A stretch of DNA of 64,000 bases from Acanthornis magna (lineage: Eukaryota > Chordata > Aves > Passeriformes > Acanthizidae): the NCBI GenBank assembly GCA_036785705.1, contig JAWUZG010000138.1, positions 3,286,501-3,350,500 on the forward strand. Reading direction: 5' to 3'. The notes below the pieces were generated by a model. That model was not told where the DNA came from and did no database searches. It was given only the letters and a program-made list of their open reading frames with translations. Made by a program: the position numbers and the translations under genes. Shown here one piece after another: positions 39,772 through 52,299 of this stretch (within the stretch, counting starts at the first letter, position 1; each line of letters begins with the position of its first letter).

Positions 39772-41059
39772 AACTGCCTCATGGCTGCTCCCTACTCAAG
39801 CGCCTCCCGGGGAATCTGGTGCTGCTCCGATGGGAAGCAGGATCCTGCACCACCAGGTCCTGTCTTTGCAGCAGTCTGGCTTGTCCAAGGGCTAGTTCCA
39901 GAGCCTGAGGCTGGGATTTATCCCCGTTATTGCTGACATTTTGATTTATGCCCATTTTAGTCTCTTCTGCCCTTCACTGGCAGCCATGAAGGGAGCATTT
40001 CCAAAAGGGAATTCAGAGTGCAAAGGGAAACACTTCCCTCCTTCCCAAGCAGCATCTCTCCGTGATCCTGCAGTGACATCCCCATCAGCACAGAGCAAGG
40101 GTGGCATCAGCCATTCAGGTGAGTGTCACCTGGAGGTGGCAAGCCCTGACCACACCTCCGCAAGCTTTCTGGAAGAGCAGAAGTTCAGAGCTCCCAGCTG
40201 CAGCCTGGGGTCGGCAGGGTTGGGGTGAAGGCAGCAGCACCAAGGAGCCTCATCCTAGAGTCACTGTCACTGGCCTTGTGCAGCCCAAGGGACAGGAATA
40301 ATCCCAAACCCTGCTCCCGTGGCCACCCTGTGCGACTTTTACAGCTCTGCTCCAGAGCCAGATTTGCTCTCCCTCAGTGCTCTGTGGAGGTGGGTCTGAT
40401 TCTGCAGCTGGTGCTGGCAGCCTCCCCTGCAGATCCCACAGTGATAAGGGGTGACTGGGGCTCTTTATGGCAGTGCTTAACGAGCTGATGACATTTTTAC
40501 GAATGAAGACAATCCCAAGAAGATCAGACTTGTTGATTCTTCAGAGATGCCAAGACCCTCCTTCTGACTAACCAACCCCATTCACATTCTTCTGGGCAGA
40601 TGAAATCTTTGCCTGTCCTCTCCTTCTGACCAACCCCAGTCAGGTTTGGGAATAACCTGCCTTTCCTTCTGGTGGGAATCTGATTTCTCTCATATGGAAT
40701 GGGAGGCTCCCAAATCCAAGGTGTCCGTGGCACTGAGGGCTGGAGCTGGGGGAGAGAACAAGGCTCAGCTGATCACCCCTTAAGGTCGGGAGAGGGATGT
40801 GGGGTGAGAACACAAAGGCATTGCCTTGTAGGGCCTCCCAAGGTGCAATCCCGACTCCTCCAGGGATGAGATGGCTTTGGAAGCGCCAGTTCAGTGTGCC
40901 AGGGCACATGGAGCCTTGGTGAGGGCTTTTCTAAAATCCCCCCAAGAGGCTGCTAAGGACACGTGGTAAGCAGAGCAGAAGAAGCGAATTCCCACCCCAA
41001 AACCAGCCTGGGGTAGCAGAGACAAAGGGTGGGAACCCTGCAAGGCTTGGCATGGGGGA
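39772..41059. other. Unique intronic sequence
   Basis: I see nothing in this stretch beyond ordinary intron with short spurious frames. Confidence 0.5.
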
Positions 41060-41245
41060 GGGGAGCAGCGCCCGGGGCGACTCATAATTAAAAATAATAA
41101 CACTGAGCACTTCCAAAGCACTCGGTAAACACGATTAACTAATTAGTCAGGTCTTTACTAATTAACCAGTCACAGGACTGGTGTTGCTCAATATGTTTAA
41201 TGATCCGGAGAGAGGCTGAATAGCTGCGGGAAAGTCTGGGAGCTG
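41060..41245. promoter_or_regulatory. Candidate regulatory block with paired TAATTA sites
   Basis: This AT-rich stretch lies in a GC-rich setting. It has CATAATTAAAAATAATAAC and then an inverted repeat, TAATTAGT (41140-41147) and ACTAATTA (41157-41164), separated by nine bases. TAATTA is the core bound by many homeodomain proteins. Function is inferred from composition only. Confidence 0.35.
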
Positions 41246-44200
41246 CGGAGGGGACGGACAGGGAGGCTCAGATGGGCTCACACAGGGCTGGGACACGAGG
41301 GGACAGGCAGGGACACGGGATGGACCCTGTGCTGGACAGACAGAGCTGTCCTATTCTCCCACTCCTGGCACAGCCCTCTCACCCTCCTGCCCTGCTCTCA
41401 GGACGGGGACTCACTGTGTCTTCCCCACAGCTGCCTGTGGTTCATGTTTGTCACTGCTCAGGCACAGCAAAACGAGATGGAAATGTTGAGGTGCACCTGA
41501 ACCCAGCCCAGTCTGAAATCAAGCCTGGCTCAGTGAGACTCCCCCCAAAGCCCACAAGCTTCAGGTCAGTGCTCCCCAGCACAGCAAGGATGAGTCTCCT
41601 CTCTTTCCCCCCAGTAAAGCAAGAATTGGAGTAAAGCCAATGCAGGACTGGGGAAAAGAAGAGCGAATTCAAACCAGGGAGCCTCTCTGGATGCCACTGC
41701 ATTGCTCATTGCCTCAGTTTCCCCAGGATAGGAGCTGGATGTCACACCAGATGTCATGCTCAGACACTCCAACATCAATTTGGTTTCTAATCAGGGCTGC
41801 AGTTGGAAACTTCCCCACAAACGGAGTGAAAAGCACCTCCCCAAAAGGCAGGTGGGGCTGGTTCCAGCCCTGCTGCTCATGATTGTCCTGCACCTTTCTC
41901 CCACTGCATGAGCCCCTGTGCTCTTCTTCTGCACTGATTCCTGCAGGCTGCTCTCAAAGTGCTTCTGGTGGCACCAGCTGTCCCTGCTGCTGGCACAGGT
42001 GTCACACTGAAGGGAAGCTGCTCCTGGCTGGCAGCTCCAGCACATCCCAGAGCCCTGCAGGGCATCTTCAAGCCCCTAATCCTGCCAGTGAAAGCCACCT
42101 TTGGGGACTGTTTAATTTGGGCATTTACTGTCCAGAATCCAAGTTCCTGTGTAATTAAACATTGGACATCACAGCATCACAGATGCATTAGAACACATCT
42201 GGATGGCTGTGCCCATGGCTGTTATTCAAACCTCTCACCACTCAGATCCCTCTCCCCCAGCACCCAGAGTTCATTCCCTGCAGGAGGGATCTGCCAGGAC
42301 AGAGGGAGCACCACGGAGCCCCACAGGGTGCTCAGGGAGGCTGAGTGATCCCTCTCCCAGCACTGCTTTTCCTGGGCTAGCTGGGAAGTGCTGAGCTTCC
42401 TGTGGCACCTGCAGAGCTGCAGGACCTGCACACAGCACCCGGTGAGGGGCTCACACAGCCAGGCAACACCTCAGCACTGCTGCAACCTCTTCCAGGGCTC
42501 CTGCAAGAGAAACCAAGCCTTGGAGAAGGTCTGACTTTCACTAGGAGCTGGTTGGGCTTTCCCCATCAGACATTCCCAGCGAGGTAGGGAAGGGCCCCCA
42601 GGGCTTTGTGGGGAGAGAGAGAACTGGGACAGGACCTGGCAGCTGTGTGTGTGATGGCACTGGGTGCTCTGCCCCTGCTGATGGAGCATCCCACCCTGCT
42701 GAAGACATCACAGAGTGCCTGAGCATCCTTGCATTTTCTCCCAGCTGGCCCCTGGACCTTGAGAACGAAGGGCCACCACTGGGCCAGCAGCTCCTGGCTG
42801 AGCCAGTGCCTTGCTGTGGTGGCAGTGGAACCTTCCAACTGCAAACGCTGGATTCTGCAGTTACCAGGAGAGAAAGAAAGAGAATTCTCCCATGCAGAAC
42901 AGTGTCTCGAGGTCAATAGAGAAACCCCTGTGGCCTGAATAGCCAGTGTGGGGAGCTGGGCAGCCTGGCAGGGAGGCTCGGGGTCTGGGTGTCTGCCTTG
43001 TCACACTTGTAGCCAGGTTACCATGGCTCATCCGCTGGGCATCCACGCCCGGGGGCTGCTGCCTGCAGCCTTTCAAAGGGCTCTGCTCCTCCAGCATTGA
43101 GCAGGACACTGGATTTGCAGAGAAAAGCTCGTCCTTAGTGGTGCTGTCATGTCATCACCCAGGGGGCTCACAAAGGAGAGTGGGTGCAGTGCAGGGAGGG
43201 GACACCTGCACCGCCCCACAGCCCCCAGGCACGGGGCCCACTGCCCTCCCCAGGCACCTACCGTGCCCTGCTCGGCCCAGACACAGCTCAGGTGTCCCTC
43301 AAAGGGCACCTGAACCACGGGGGCAGGTGGTGAAGACACAGCAATGGCCACACTGCCCTAAATTCCTGTGTTCTCTCTGTGCCACCCTGTGCCTGGTGCC
43401 TGAGGTGCTGGGACCTCAGTGCCTTCAGACATGGAGCTAAAGGCACCCAAGCAGCCAAGAGGGACATGAAGACCCTGTTTTTCAGGTTTTTTTCCTGAAT
43501 GCCTGAGCTGACACCCAGAGCAGGGTATCCAGTGGGAATACAGGGGCCATGGATGCTGCTCAGTGTCCGCAGGAGACCCCAGCTGCCCCTGCTGTCCCTC
43601 CACAGTTGGGGACCCTCAGCTCTCCTTTAGGGCTACCCCCCACCAAGCCCTGCTGCTGGGGGAGGAGTTGGGTGCTTTGGCCACGTCTGCCCACCCCCCT
43701 CCCTCCTCCTGGGGGATGAGAACTGGAATAAAAGGTCCATTTCTTTAGAAAGCCAGGCCTGACTATGGGAAGGGTCCCTGTATCCATGCAGCTCTCCCGG
43801 CCTCCCGATCCCCTGTTTAGTAATCTCACTTCTGGGCCTGAATTCATTCAGACGCTGTGAAGGATTAGCTGACCTTTCTTTCAGAGCTTGGTAAGCTGGG
43901 GATGTTAAAGCTTCCCAAAAATTAAACTCTCAGGAGGCTGGGAGCCTGGAGAGCTGTTTAGAGGCTGTGGCTGCTTCCCCAGCATCCACCCCAGGGCAGG
44001 GACCAGCCTCAGACTGTCCCTTTGTGCCCCCCAAAAGCGCTCAGATCCATGCACAGCCCCAGCTCCCAAGTGCATAGAGCTGGTGGGTGTAAAACCACGG
44101 GGGTTTTCTCTCCTCTGAGATGGTTTGGTCATTTTTTTCTGTTTGCCATTGTGGGTTTCAGCTCCTGCTTTCCCAGTTTCCCTCTGCTGCCGTGAGAGGA

Positions 44201-45229
44201 AGGAGTAAAGGAAAATGTGAGCCTGTGAATTTGGGAGCTGAGGTTTGGGAAGGTGGGGAAAGCTGTCTGGGGGGGACGATGCTGTCCCAGCTACAGGGGC
44301 AAGGACCAGCTGCTCTCACCATTGCCAGGGGTTGTTCACTCTGACACCAAATGACAGCCTGTGGCTTGAGGAGCATTGCTCTGCCTGGGATCTCCAACTG
44401 GGACTGAGCATGAGGAGCTGATTTTAAGCTCCTGAGCACAGATGTGATGGACTGACATGGAAAATGTTTCCCCTGGAGTGGGGAATGTGCACACAAAAAT
44501 CCTACACTCCCCTGACCAAGTGAGTTTGATTTTCAGAGCTGCGTGCACAGGAGATGAAGAAAAATTCCCCGCTTTTTCTACAGTTTTCTATTAATTTTCT
44601 CCTGAGAGTGAATCTCAGAGCAGGGGGACTATTCCTGGAAAGGGCACCACTCACAGAGCCCATTTTGTCTCCCTGGCCCTGGGAACCAGCTTCAAGGAGC
44701 TGAAGAGAGCAGCTGGGGCTGGGGGAAGCTGGAGACTGTGTGGTCTGGGCCCCTCTGAAACCCAAAATGCTGGGGCTGGCTTTGGGGAGCCCCCGGTGCA
44801 AAGGTGGGGCTGCAGAAGCTCTGCACCCCAGCACTCAGGGCAGCCCAGCTCCTGCAGGCAGCACCTTCCCTCTGCTCTCAGCCTCTCCTGCTCGGGGCTG
44901 GGTTGTTGCCCCTGGCAGAACAGGAGCAAATCCATCAGCCCACACGTGGCCAAACCCAACCTTCCATCCAAACCCCGAGCAAATGGCACAGAGGGAGAGC
45001 AGAGCTCCATCCAAAGCCCACAGAAACCGGTGGTGAGACCAGAAATGACTTCTCCTCCTCCCCTTGCTTTCCCTGTCTGTCCCGTTGGGGCTGGAGCTGT
45101 TCGCACACAGAAAATCCCTGGCAGTAGCACTGGAGCACACAGAGCCTGCCTCACACAAACCCACGGTGCTTCTCCTTCCCATCCGAGCTCCAGTTTTGTA
45201 CAGAAGCTGCGAGGGGGCGAGGGGCTGCC
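41246..45229. other. Unique intronic sequence
   Basis: No gene or strong repeat is visible. The plus and minus frames over 40 codons have no recognisable domains. Confidence 0.5.
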
Positions 45230-45470
45230 TTTGTTATCCATTTAAATTGCTCGTTTAAACGGGCAGCCAGCTCCTAACAGGGATAATTTTATAGGCCCCA
45301 TAACCCACCACGAGGAGTCTCTTTTACGACCCTGCACTCCCCCTGTCTGAGGCAGGAGCGAGGCAGCGGCCGGAGCCCGCGGGGCTCTCTGGCACAGAAT
45401 CCATTGGTAATCCCGAAAAATAAAACTGTCTTATGAGATATAAATTAGATTCTTGCTCTGGGGGGATGAG
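45230..45470. promoter_or_regulatory. Candidate conserved intronic element
   Basis: The block contains the palindrome CGTTTAAACG and AT-rich motifs (GGGATAATTTTATAGGCCCC, ATGAGATATAAATTAGATTC). They flank a small CpG-rich core (GGCAGCGGCCGGAGCCCGCG). Retained CpGs and motif density are typical of conserved elements, but conservation cannot be tested here. Confidence 0.3.
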
Positions 45471-46639
45471 CAGCTCTACTCCCCCACGGGGCCGCCGCTG
45501 TCAGAGAGCATCTGTTGCAATTACAGGTTCCTGCAGCCTGCCCGGCGGGAATGACCTCCCAAATATTCTAGCAGCAGCTGGAGCTCGCACAAACACTCCG
45601 TGTTGTCTTTACAGCTCAACTGTGCTGAATTGCTGCTTGGTGGCCCCATCTCCTCCCAGGACTCTGGGGGTGTCCAGTGTCCCCTCACTGAAGGTACCAG
45701 CGTCCAGATTGTCACTTGGAAGCTGAGCTTGTCTGTCCTCACAGGTTTGTGCAGTGCAAAGTGCACCTTTGGCACGAGATCAGCACTGTTAATTGCCCAG
45801 GAGAGGAAGCAGCCTTCAGTGCTGCCTAATTACACAGAAATTACCAGAAGAAATTAATTCCAAAAGGTGACCATATGGGCTGCAACGCTGAAGCCCAAAC
45901 TGGATTTTGCCTCTGGTTACTGCCACTCAGAACTGAGAGCAGAATCCAGGCCAGAAGTGTGTTTCTAGTTCGTGATTTATTGCACCAAAATGGAGCTGGT
46001 AATGAAAACCGTGTTCCACTTAATACTCAGGCGACTTCCAACAAAAATGCCAGCAGGAACTCTTTCTTCTGCTCCTTGCCTTACAGCTGCCTGGCAGCAG
46101 AGGATCTGCGAGCTCAGCCCTCCTGCCGTGGCTCAGGGAGGGGCCCCACATGTGCCACATGTCCCCAGAGCCAGCTGATGGCACCAGGCTCAGCGCCGGG
46201 CACCCATCCGCCCTGCCCAGCCACAGACCTGCTCTGCCTCTGCCTCATCTCCCCATCCTCCCGCACCTTCCCCACCTGCGCAGCCTGAGCCTGAACTGCA
46301 CATTATTCACATTATTTACGGAGCAAACAAAAAGCCGTCTCTGTGACACCCAATTTCAGCACTGCTTTCCAAAACACCCCCCCGGCCTGGTTCTGCTGCA
46401 GCACTGCCCCACCCAGCCCCTGCCGTGTGGGTGCTGAGCATCCTCTGCAACACCCAAAGCTGATGGAACCAGACGAGCCGAGCGCTTTGCTCCTTCCTGG
46501 CCCAATCTGCTGCTCCTTAGCTTTAAAAATGTCATTTTCCCCTGCACGCAGGACACAGCAGGACCCCTCCCCTCTCCTCCCGGAGAGCAGCAGGTGGAGA
46601 AAGCTCTGAGGGAGCCTCCGAAAGGGCCCCAGGGTCTCT

Positions 46640-46995
46640 CCAAGCCCACGGGGCGACCTGTGGGAAATGGTCGGGAGATGGCCGAGTGCCACGGCTGAGC
46701 CCCTGCGCTGCGGACGGGAATTCATTTGCATGCCGAAGTGGTAGCCGGGCTCTTTCCAGCACGGTGCAGGCATGGAAATGGATCTGAGTGTTCAATATCG
46801 CCCGGCAGAGAATCCCCGTGGGGAGAATCCCCCCGGGGGCTGCTGGAAGGAGGCTCCGAGTCAAAGATACGCAAAGGAAACCTCAGGGCCCGAGGGCAGC
46901 GAAATCGCCGCGGAGCTGAAAGGCACCGAATGGAGCTCGAGGCGGATCCGCGGCGGGGCTTTCCCAGCCAAAGCCAGGCGTGCCAGCGACAACAG
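46640..46995. promoter_or_regulatory. Small intronic CpG-rich patch
   Basis: CpG dinucleotides are dense here compared with the surrounding intron, for example GCGAAATCGCCGCGGAGC and GAGGCGGATCCGCGGCGG. It may be an unmethylated regulatory patch about 14 kb downstream of the start codon. Confidence 0.35.
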
Positions 46996-47279
46996 GAAAC
47001 TCGTGGGCTGGGTGACAAGTGTTGTGGCCTCTCCTCAGCTCTCTCCCTGCTCAATGGCTCCCGGGTGACTCCGCAATCAAGGTCCCATTCAAGCCAGGAA
47101 GAGTCAGATCCCAGGGATATGTGTCAGGCCAGCACTTTCCACTTCTCTTTCAGCCCATGGACATCTATAAATTTTCCAGGGACAGTGGGACAGGACATGC
47201 CTCCACTGCAGCCACTTCCAAAGGCTCCTTGAAAGCAGCCCAGGACACGGAGAAATCTATTATATGGGGCAATTACCAG

Positions 47280-48130
47280 GGATGAGTGTGAGTTCGTGGA
47301 GCTTCTCCCTGCCAAGGACCCGAGCACAAAGTGCATCACCCCCAACCAAGGCAAGCGAGTCAAATTATTGCAAATAAACACATTTATTCCAAATGTCGAC
47401 CGAGTTAAATTATTGGCAATAAATATATTTATTCCAAATGTCGACCCACTTTACATTCCTTTATTTAATGCAGCTGCGCTAAATAGGGGCTGGGATAAAT
47501 GGAAAATAAAGTCTGGGAGGCTTCATGGCTCCCTGGTTCTCCGGGCAGAGCTGGCTAGGTTCTGGTTGCTATTATTAGTGTAACGATTGTTGTTGTTATT
47601 ATTATTGTTATGATTATATGCATTTCATTCTCTTTTGGGTAATGAATAATTTATGACTCTGTCTCGATCCCCTTTCAATGGATTCACTATCCGGGGAGAC
47701 TCGCTGAATAATTTGGATCATTCGTTTTCAAGTGCAGGGGCTGCAGACAAATTGTTCGCTTTTCATTGCTGGGGACATTCATTGGTCACCCAAATCAGGG
47801 GATTTCTTTGGTTGCCCCAAGCACGTGAGGCGCTGTCTGGGGTTTTGTTGGGATTTTTTTGTTGTTGTTGTTGATTGGGAGAAACTTTGTGAAGTGGAGA
47901 CTAACAAATAGCTCATGTGGGGGCTGGATTTCTGCGGAAGTCAGTTTGCCAAATCTCTGTGAACATTTGGTGGTTTTGCAGAGGCTTGTGAAAAGTAAAT
48001 GCTACAGAGGATATTAAATGTTATTTAAATGTTTTAAAGGCAACGCTGCTCTTGCTCTTTGATTTGTTCTAAATTATTATGCAGCTGATTATTAAATTTT
48101 GCTTACTCAGCTTGAACTAGAGAAATGTTG
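47280..48130. promoter_or_regulatory. AT-rich candidate regulatory block
   Basis: About 850 bp are clearly AT-richer than the surroundings. They include the 45-bp duplication, a (TTG/TTA)n stretch near 47580-47610, TATATGCATTTC, and several ATTA-type cores. This compositional break in a GC-rich intron suggests constrained sequence. No coding frame of note occurs. Confidence 0.35.
47359..47448. repeat. Duplicated 45-bp AT-rich element
   Basis: Two adjacent 45-bp copies share TTTATTCCAAATGTCGACC and a preceding AAATTATTG segment, matching at about 39 of 45 positions. Each keeps one CpG inside the palindrome GTCGAC. The composition differs from the GC-rich minisatellites elsewhere. Confidence 0.9.
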
Positions 48131-48679
48131 TGGTGTTAAACCTGCTTTGCCTAAAATCCAGAGGGAAAGGGAATTTTCAGGAGGCTTGCACTGGGGGTCT
48201 TATATTCCTTACAATCAAACGAGCCGCCTGTCTCAACCTGGCTGTGTCCACCCTGCAATCCCTAATCCCGAATTCGCGTCCATCCCATGAGATCAGCACC
48301 TCCCAGCCCTGGGCAGGCTCTGAGCTCCTCAGGGATCCATCCCCGAGCATGCACGTGGCACGGTGAGGATGAGCGCTGTTCCTTGCCCTGTGCTGGGCTG
48401 GGCTGGGGTGGGATGGGATGGAGACGGCTGAGAGATCAGCGCTGGTACCCACGGTTTGGTTGGGATGTCCCCACTTGGACAAATCCCGGCAGATTTGCTG
48501 CCAGCTCCATGAAAAATCATCAGGACCTGCCAGGCTCAGCTGCGGAACGAACCGATGGCGAATCTGTGCTGGCCCACAGACTCTCCTGACACTCCATCTG
48601 CCCCTGCGCCCAAAAATGCCACTGGCTGAATCCAGGAACGGCTGGGAATTAACAGGACTGAGCATCCCCGCGTGGGCTC

Positions 48680-49790
48680 ACACCTTCCCAGCTCAGCGCC
48701 GTGCGATTGCGACCCCGCTGTCGCAGAGTTCCCAGCTCCCGGGGCCACAAGAGCCGCAGAGGACAATTCCTGGTCCCCAGGGCCGGAGCGGGAGCCGCTC
48801 ATCTCGTCCCTGTCCCGCTCATCCCATCCCTGTCCCGCTCATCCCGTCCCTGTCCCTGCCCCTCTCGTCCTGGCCCTTTCCTGCTCATCCTGTCCCCATC
48901 CCTGTCCCGCTCATCCTATCCCTGTCCCTCTCATCCCATCCCTGCCCCGCTGGTCCTGTCCCTGCCCCGCTGGTCCCGTCCCTGCCCCGCTGGTCCCGTC
49001 CCTGTCCCGCTGGTCCCGTCCCTGTCCCGCTGCTGGTCCCGTCCCTCCCGCACCGCCCGCTGCCTGCGCCGCCCGCCCAGCCCCGATTTACGAGCAGCGT
49101 GTGAAGGACAGACACTGGGCCACTGGGCTGAACAATGCGGGAATATTAGCCGAGTTACAAAAACAAACAAACCAAACCCTGCCGGGAGCCCGTTTCATTT
49201 ATCTTCTTTTGTCCCGTTTTGCTTCAGCGTGAAAGTCGCCCTTTCAAGCGCAGCGGTTGCGTTCCAGCCCCGGCGGGCAGCTGATCCAAGGCGTTACACC
49301 GCGAGCTTCCCAAAGGCGTATTTGCACAGTTCAATTCATCCCCAAATATTCAGAGGGCTTTCCCTCCCTCCAACCCTCCCGGGAATTTTTGCCCAAGAGC
49401 CGGGGGTGTAAAGCCCGGGCCCGGGGATCGCGGTGCACAGAGCCTTTGTGTGCAAACACAAGCTGCTGTTTGTATTTGCCTTCCCACTGTCAGAGCCCGA
49501 TTGTGCCGGGGCAGCGCTGGCGACCAGGCTGCTCTCAATATCCGCCCGGCCACCGCCGCTGCCAGAGGGACGCTCCCCTCCCTCCCTCCCGGCCGCTTTG
49601 AAGCGAAGGGATTTAATTTCATGAGACTTTCGGTAATCACGTTCCGATCTCCAACATTAACCAGAACTGACTCCCTCTTGCAAAAGAGGGAGGATGAGGC
49701 AGTAAACAGCCCCGGCTCGGGACGGGCTGCACTGACAGAGGAAGGCAAAACGCGGGGCTGGTTCTGCGCCGCTTATCAGATGAGGCAGGA
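48680..49790. promoter_or_regulatory. Intronic CpG island
   Basis: CpG is dense from the GCGCCGTGCGATTGCGACCC stretch through GCCCGCTGCCTGCGCCGCCC and GGGCCCGGGGATCGCGGTGC to about 49.79 kb. It contains a 20-bp minisatellite. It is about 10 kb inside the intron from the first coding exon. It could be a second promoter or an enhancer island. The boundary is approximate. Confidence 0.45.
48797..49052. repeat. Minisatellite, about 20-bp unit, about 13 copies
   Basis: The unit is CCCTGTCCCGCTCATCCCGT in the left part and CCCTGCCCCGCTGGTCCCGT in the right part, with imperfect copies between. It is C-rich on plus and therefore G-rich on the NTN1 sense strand. Confidence 0.92.
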
Positions 49791-51393
49791 AAACAACAGG
49801 ATCCTGGCAGCAGCGGAAGGGAGCAGCTCTGCCCATCCCGAGGATGCTCCACAGGCTGCTCTGCTCACCTCGTGCACCACAAACGCTGATTTTTAAACCC
49901 AGACATTTTTCTCCTGTCTGCAGCTCTACCCATCTTTTACCTTCCTTCTTGCCTGCTCCATTTACAGTGTCCTGGTGCCTCTGTCGCCTTCCCCAGGACT
50001 CGGCTTGCTGCTGGAACAAGCTCCTTCTGCTCATGCAGCGCTACCTGCTGTGGTAGCCAGCGGGCCGGGAAGAGCCAGGGCCACCCTTCTGGGGAAGGTC
50101 TGGGGAAGAAGAGGAGGCTGAGAACAGGGAGATTTAGGTCTCACCTGCCTGCATTGTCCCTCTCTCCCCTCTCCTCCCCTCCCTGCACACAGGGCTCAGA
50201 TCTCCCCAGAGCATCTCCTGACCAAGCAGAGATGACACTTTGGACCCTGAAGGAAAGTCCTTTTGGGGCTGTGAGATCAAAGCAAGCGCTGGGGCAGTCC
50301 CCAGTGAGAGTAAAAATTCCCTTTTCCAATCAGATGTGCTGTCCTTTGTCTCCTCATCCACTCTGCTCTGACTGCCTGAGACTGGACCCAAAATAGCTAC
50401 AGAGCTGACATTAAGGGACATCCATTATTCCCACAGAATAATTAATGAAAATTCCCCTGAAAATTGTTGCACTTGGTCAAAATAAAGCACAGATCCCAAT
50501 GATCCACCCAGTGCAGCCTGGCAGGGATCTGGGTGATGGATGGCTCCGAAACACCACAGGGAAGATGATGTGGACACCTCATCCATCTTTCCATCCCAGG
50601 CTCTGAACTTGGAGCTTGCAGGCTGTGTGAGGATGGGGATAGGGAGAGAACAGCTGGGCTGCTCCTCGTGCAGGCTGGGAGTGCACAGACCCCGCACAGA
50701 AATGGCTCCGAGCCCAGAGAGCGAGCGCGGAGCGGGGACTGCTGAGCCAGCAGTGTTCCTCCCGTGCTCCTCCTCCAATTCCCACCTGGAACATGGGGGA
50801 AGACATCTCACCTCCCTCCCTCGTGCCCTGAGAAACTGGCGAGCGCTCTTCTCACTTCATGAAGCACCAGCAGCAAATCTACGCCTGCTTCTCCACTGGC
50901 AGAGGGAGTTTCCCACCCCAGCACGTAAAAAAACCAAATTTGCAGTAAAACAACCCCACGGAGCCAGGCTGCTCCCAGCCTGTGTCAGTGCACTGCCTGC
51001 TCCTGCCCCTCCTGGCATTTTTACCCTTTCCCAGGTGAAATTGGGGGCCCTGGGTGTGGGCTCTGGGCTCACCATCCTCCTCTCCTCAAACGGGAGGTGC
51101 AGCAGCTTTGGCCCTCAAGCAGAGGTTCCCAGGGTTGCTCATCCCTACCTGTACTGGAATTTCCACTCACCTGCCCACATAATCTTTTTTCCCTGCTAAT
51201 TTTTGGCAGAAGATGGCCGAGGTCCCTGGTCTCATTCTTTACCCTTCCCTGCCACTTCATCCCCAGGGGAACAGGAGCAGGCCTGAGGGCTGTGATTCCT
51301 GGTGCAACATTCCAGGGCATCTTGTCTCAGCCCAGGAGGGAATCCCTCTCCATGAGAAACCACAACCTGGGTGACAACAGCCATTGGGCAAAG

Positions 51394-51420
51394 CCAGAGG
51401 TCCTTCCAGCCCTTCTGTGA
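51394..51420 (+). mobile_element. Possible relic of a CR1 retrotransposon 3' end
   Basis: CCAGAGGTCCTTCCAGCCCT followed by TCTGTGA resembles the 3' terminus common to avian CR1 LINEs. The upstream sequence has no clear match, so this may be a very short old fragment or chance. A search with CR1 consensus sequences would decide. Confidence 0.3.
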
Positions 51421-52299
51421 AATATTTTAGAAAAAAACTCTACTTCCAGGAAGGACTGAAATAAATGTTTGTTCCTTCCCTACTCTCCAACCTTCTGTCC
51501 AGGTGGGGGATGCAGACACAATTTTCAACCCTCCCATCACTCACAAGAGGCTTTGAAAAGGTTAGAAAGGAAAATTTATGCCTGCAGAAATTTCTGCCCA
51601 GGAAAATTTCTTCCATGGTCTCAGAGCTGTGTGCAGGACATGAGACCAGGCTCTTTCCCTGCCTCTTCCTTTCTCTGCCCTCTGGAATCCTGGCGATGCA
51701 GGAGGTGCCTGTTGTGAGCATCGGTTCTGTTCCCTGTTTGTGCTGTCAAAGCCCCCCGTGCCAGGTGAGACCTCAGGGTGCCCAGCACCATCCCCGCTGA
51801 GCCCAAGAACAAAACAATCTCTCTGTCCATATCTCTCCATCAGTTTTGAAACTCCAGTCTCCCCTAAAACCAGTGCTGTACAAAATACTTCCATAAACCC
51901 AGCTCCCTGCCGAGCTGAGTGTCTCCTCCATTCCCATGCTCTGCCGGCTCAGAACCTGTTTCTTTACTATCTCCCAGACAAAGGCAGGATTTTTCACTCC
52001 CCACCATTAGTTCCCTGATTTCTGCTGAGCCTAAAACAAACTCCCATTCGGTGTGGGGTTGAGCCCCTCTGTACCTCTACTCCCTCTGCTTCTGCCTGGA
52101 ATGGATCGGGAGCAGCCGAGTCCTTGTTTCGCTCTCTGCAAGAGCCTCCACGGCTGCAGCGGCTGAGAGGAGGAAAAGCCTCCCTGTCTCCTTATCAGTC
52201 CCCAGGGCATCCTAATCCCCTTATAAATGGAAGCTATTATACAGATATCTTTTTAAAAGCCTGCCTGTCACTCCAGCCAGCCCCGCTCCCGCTATCCGC

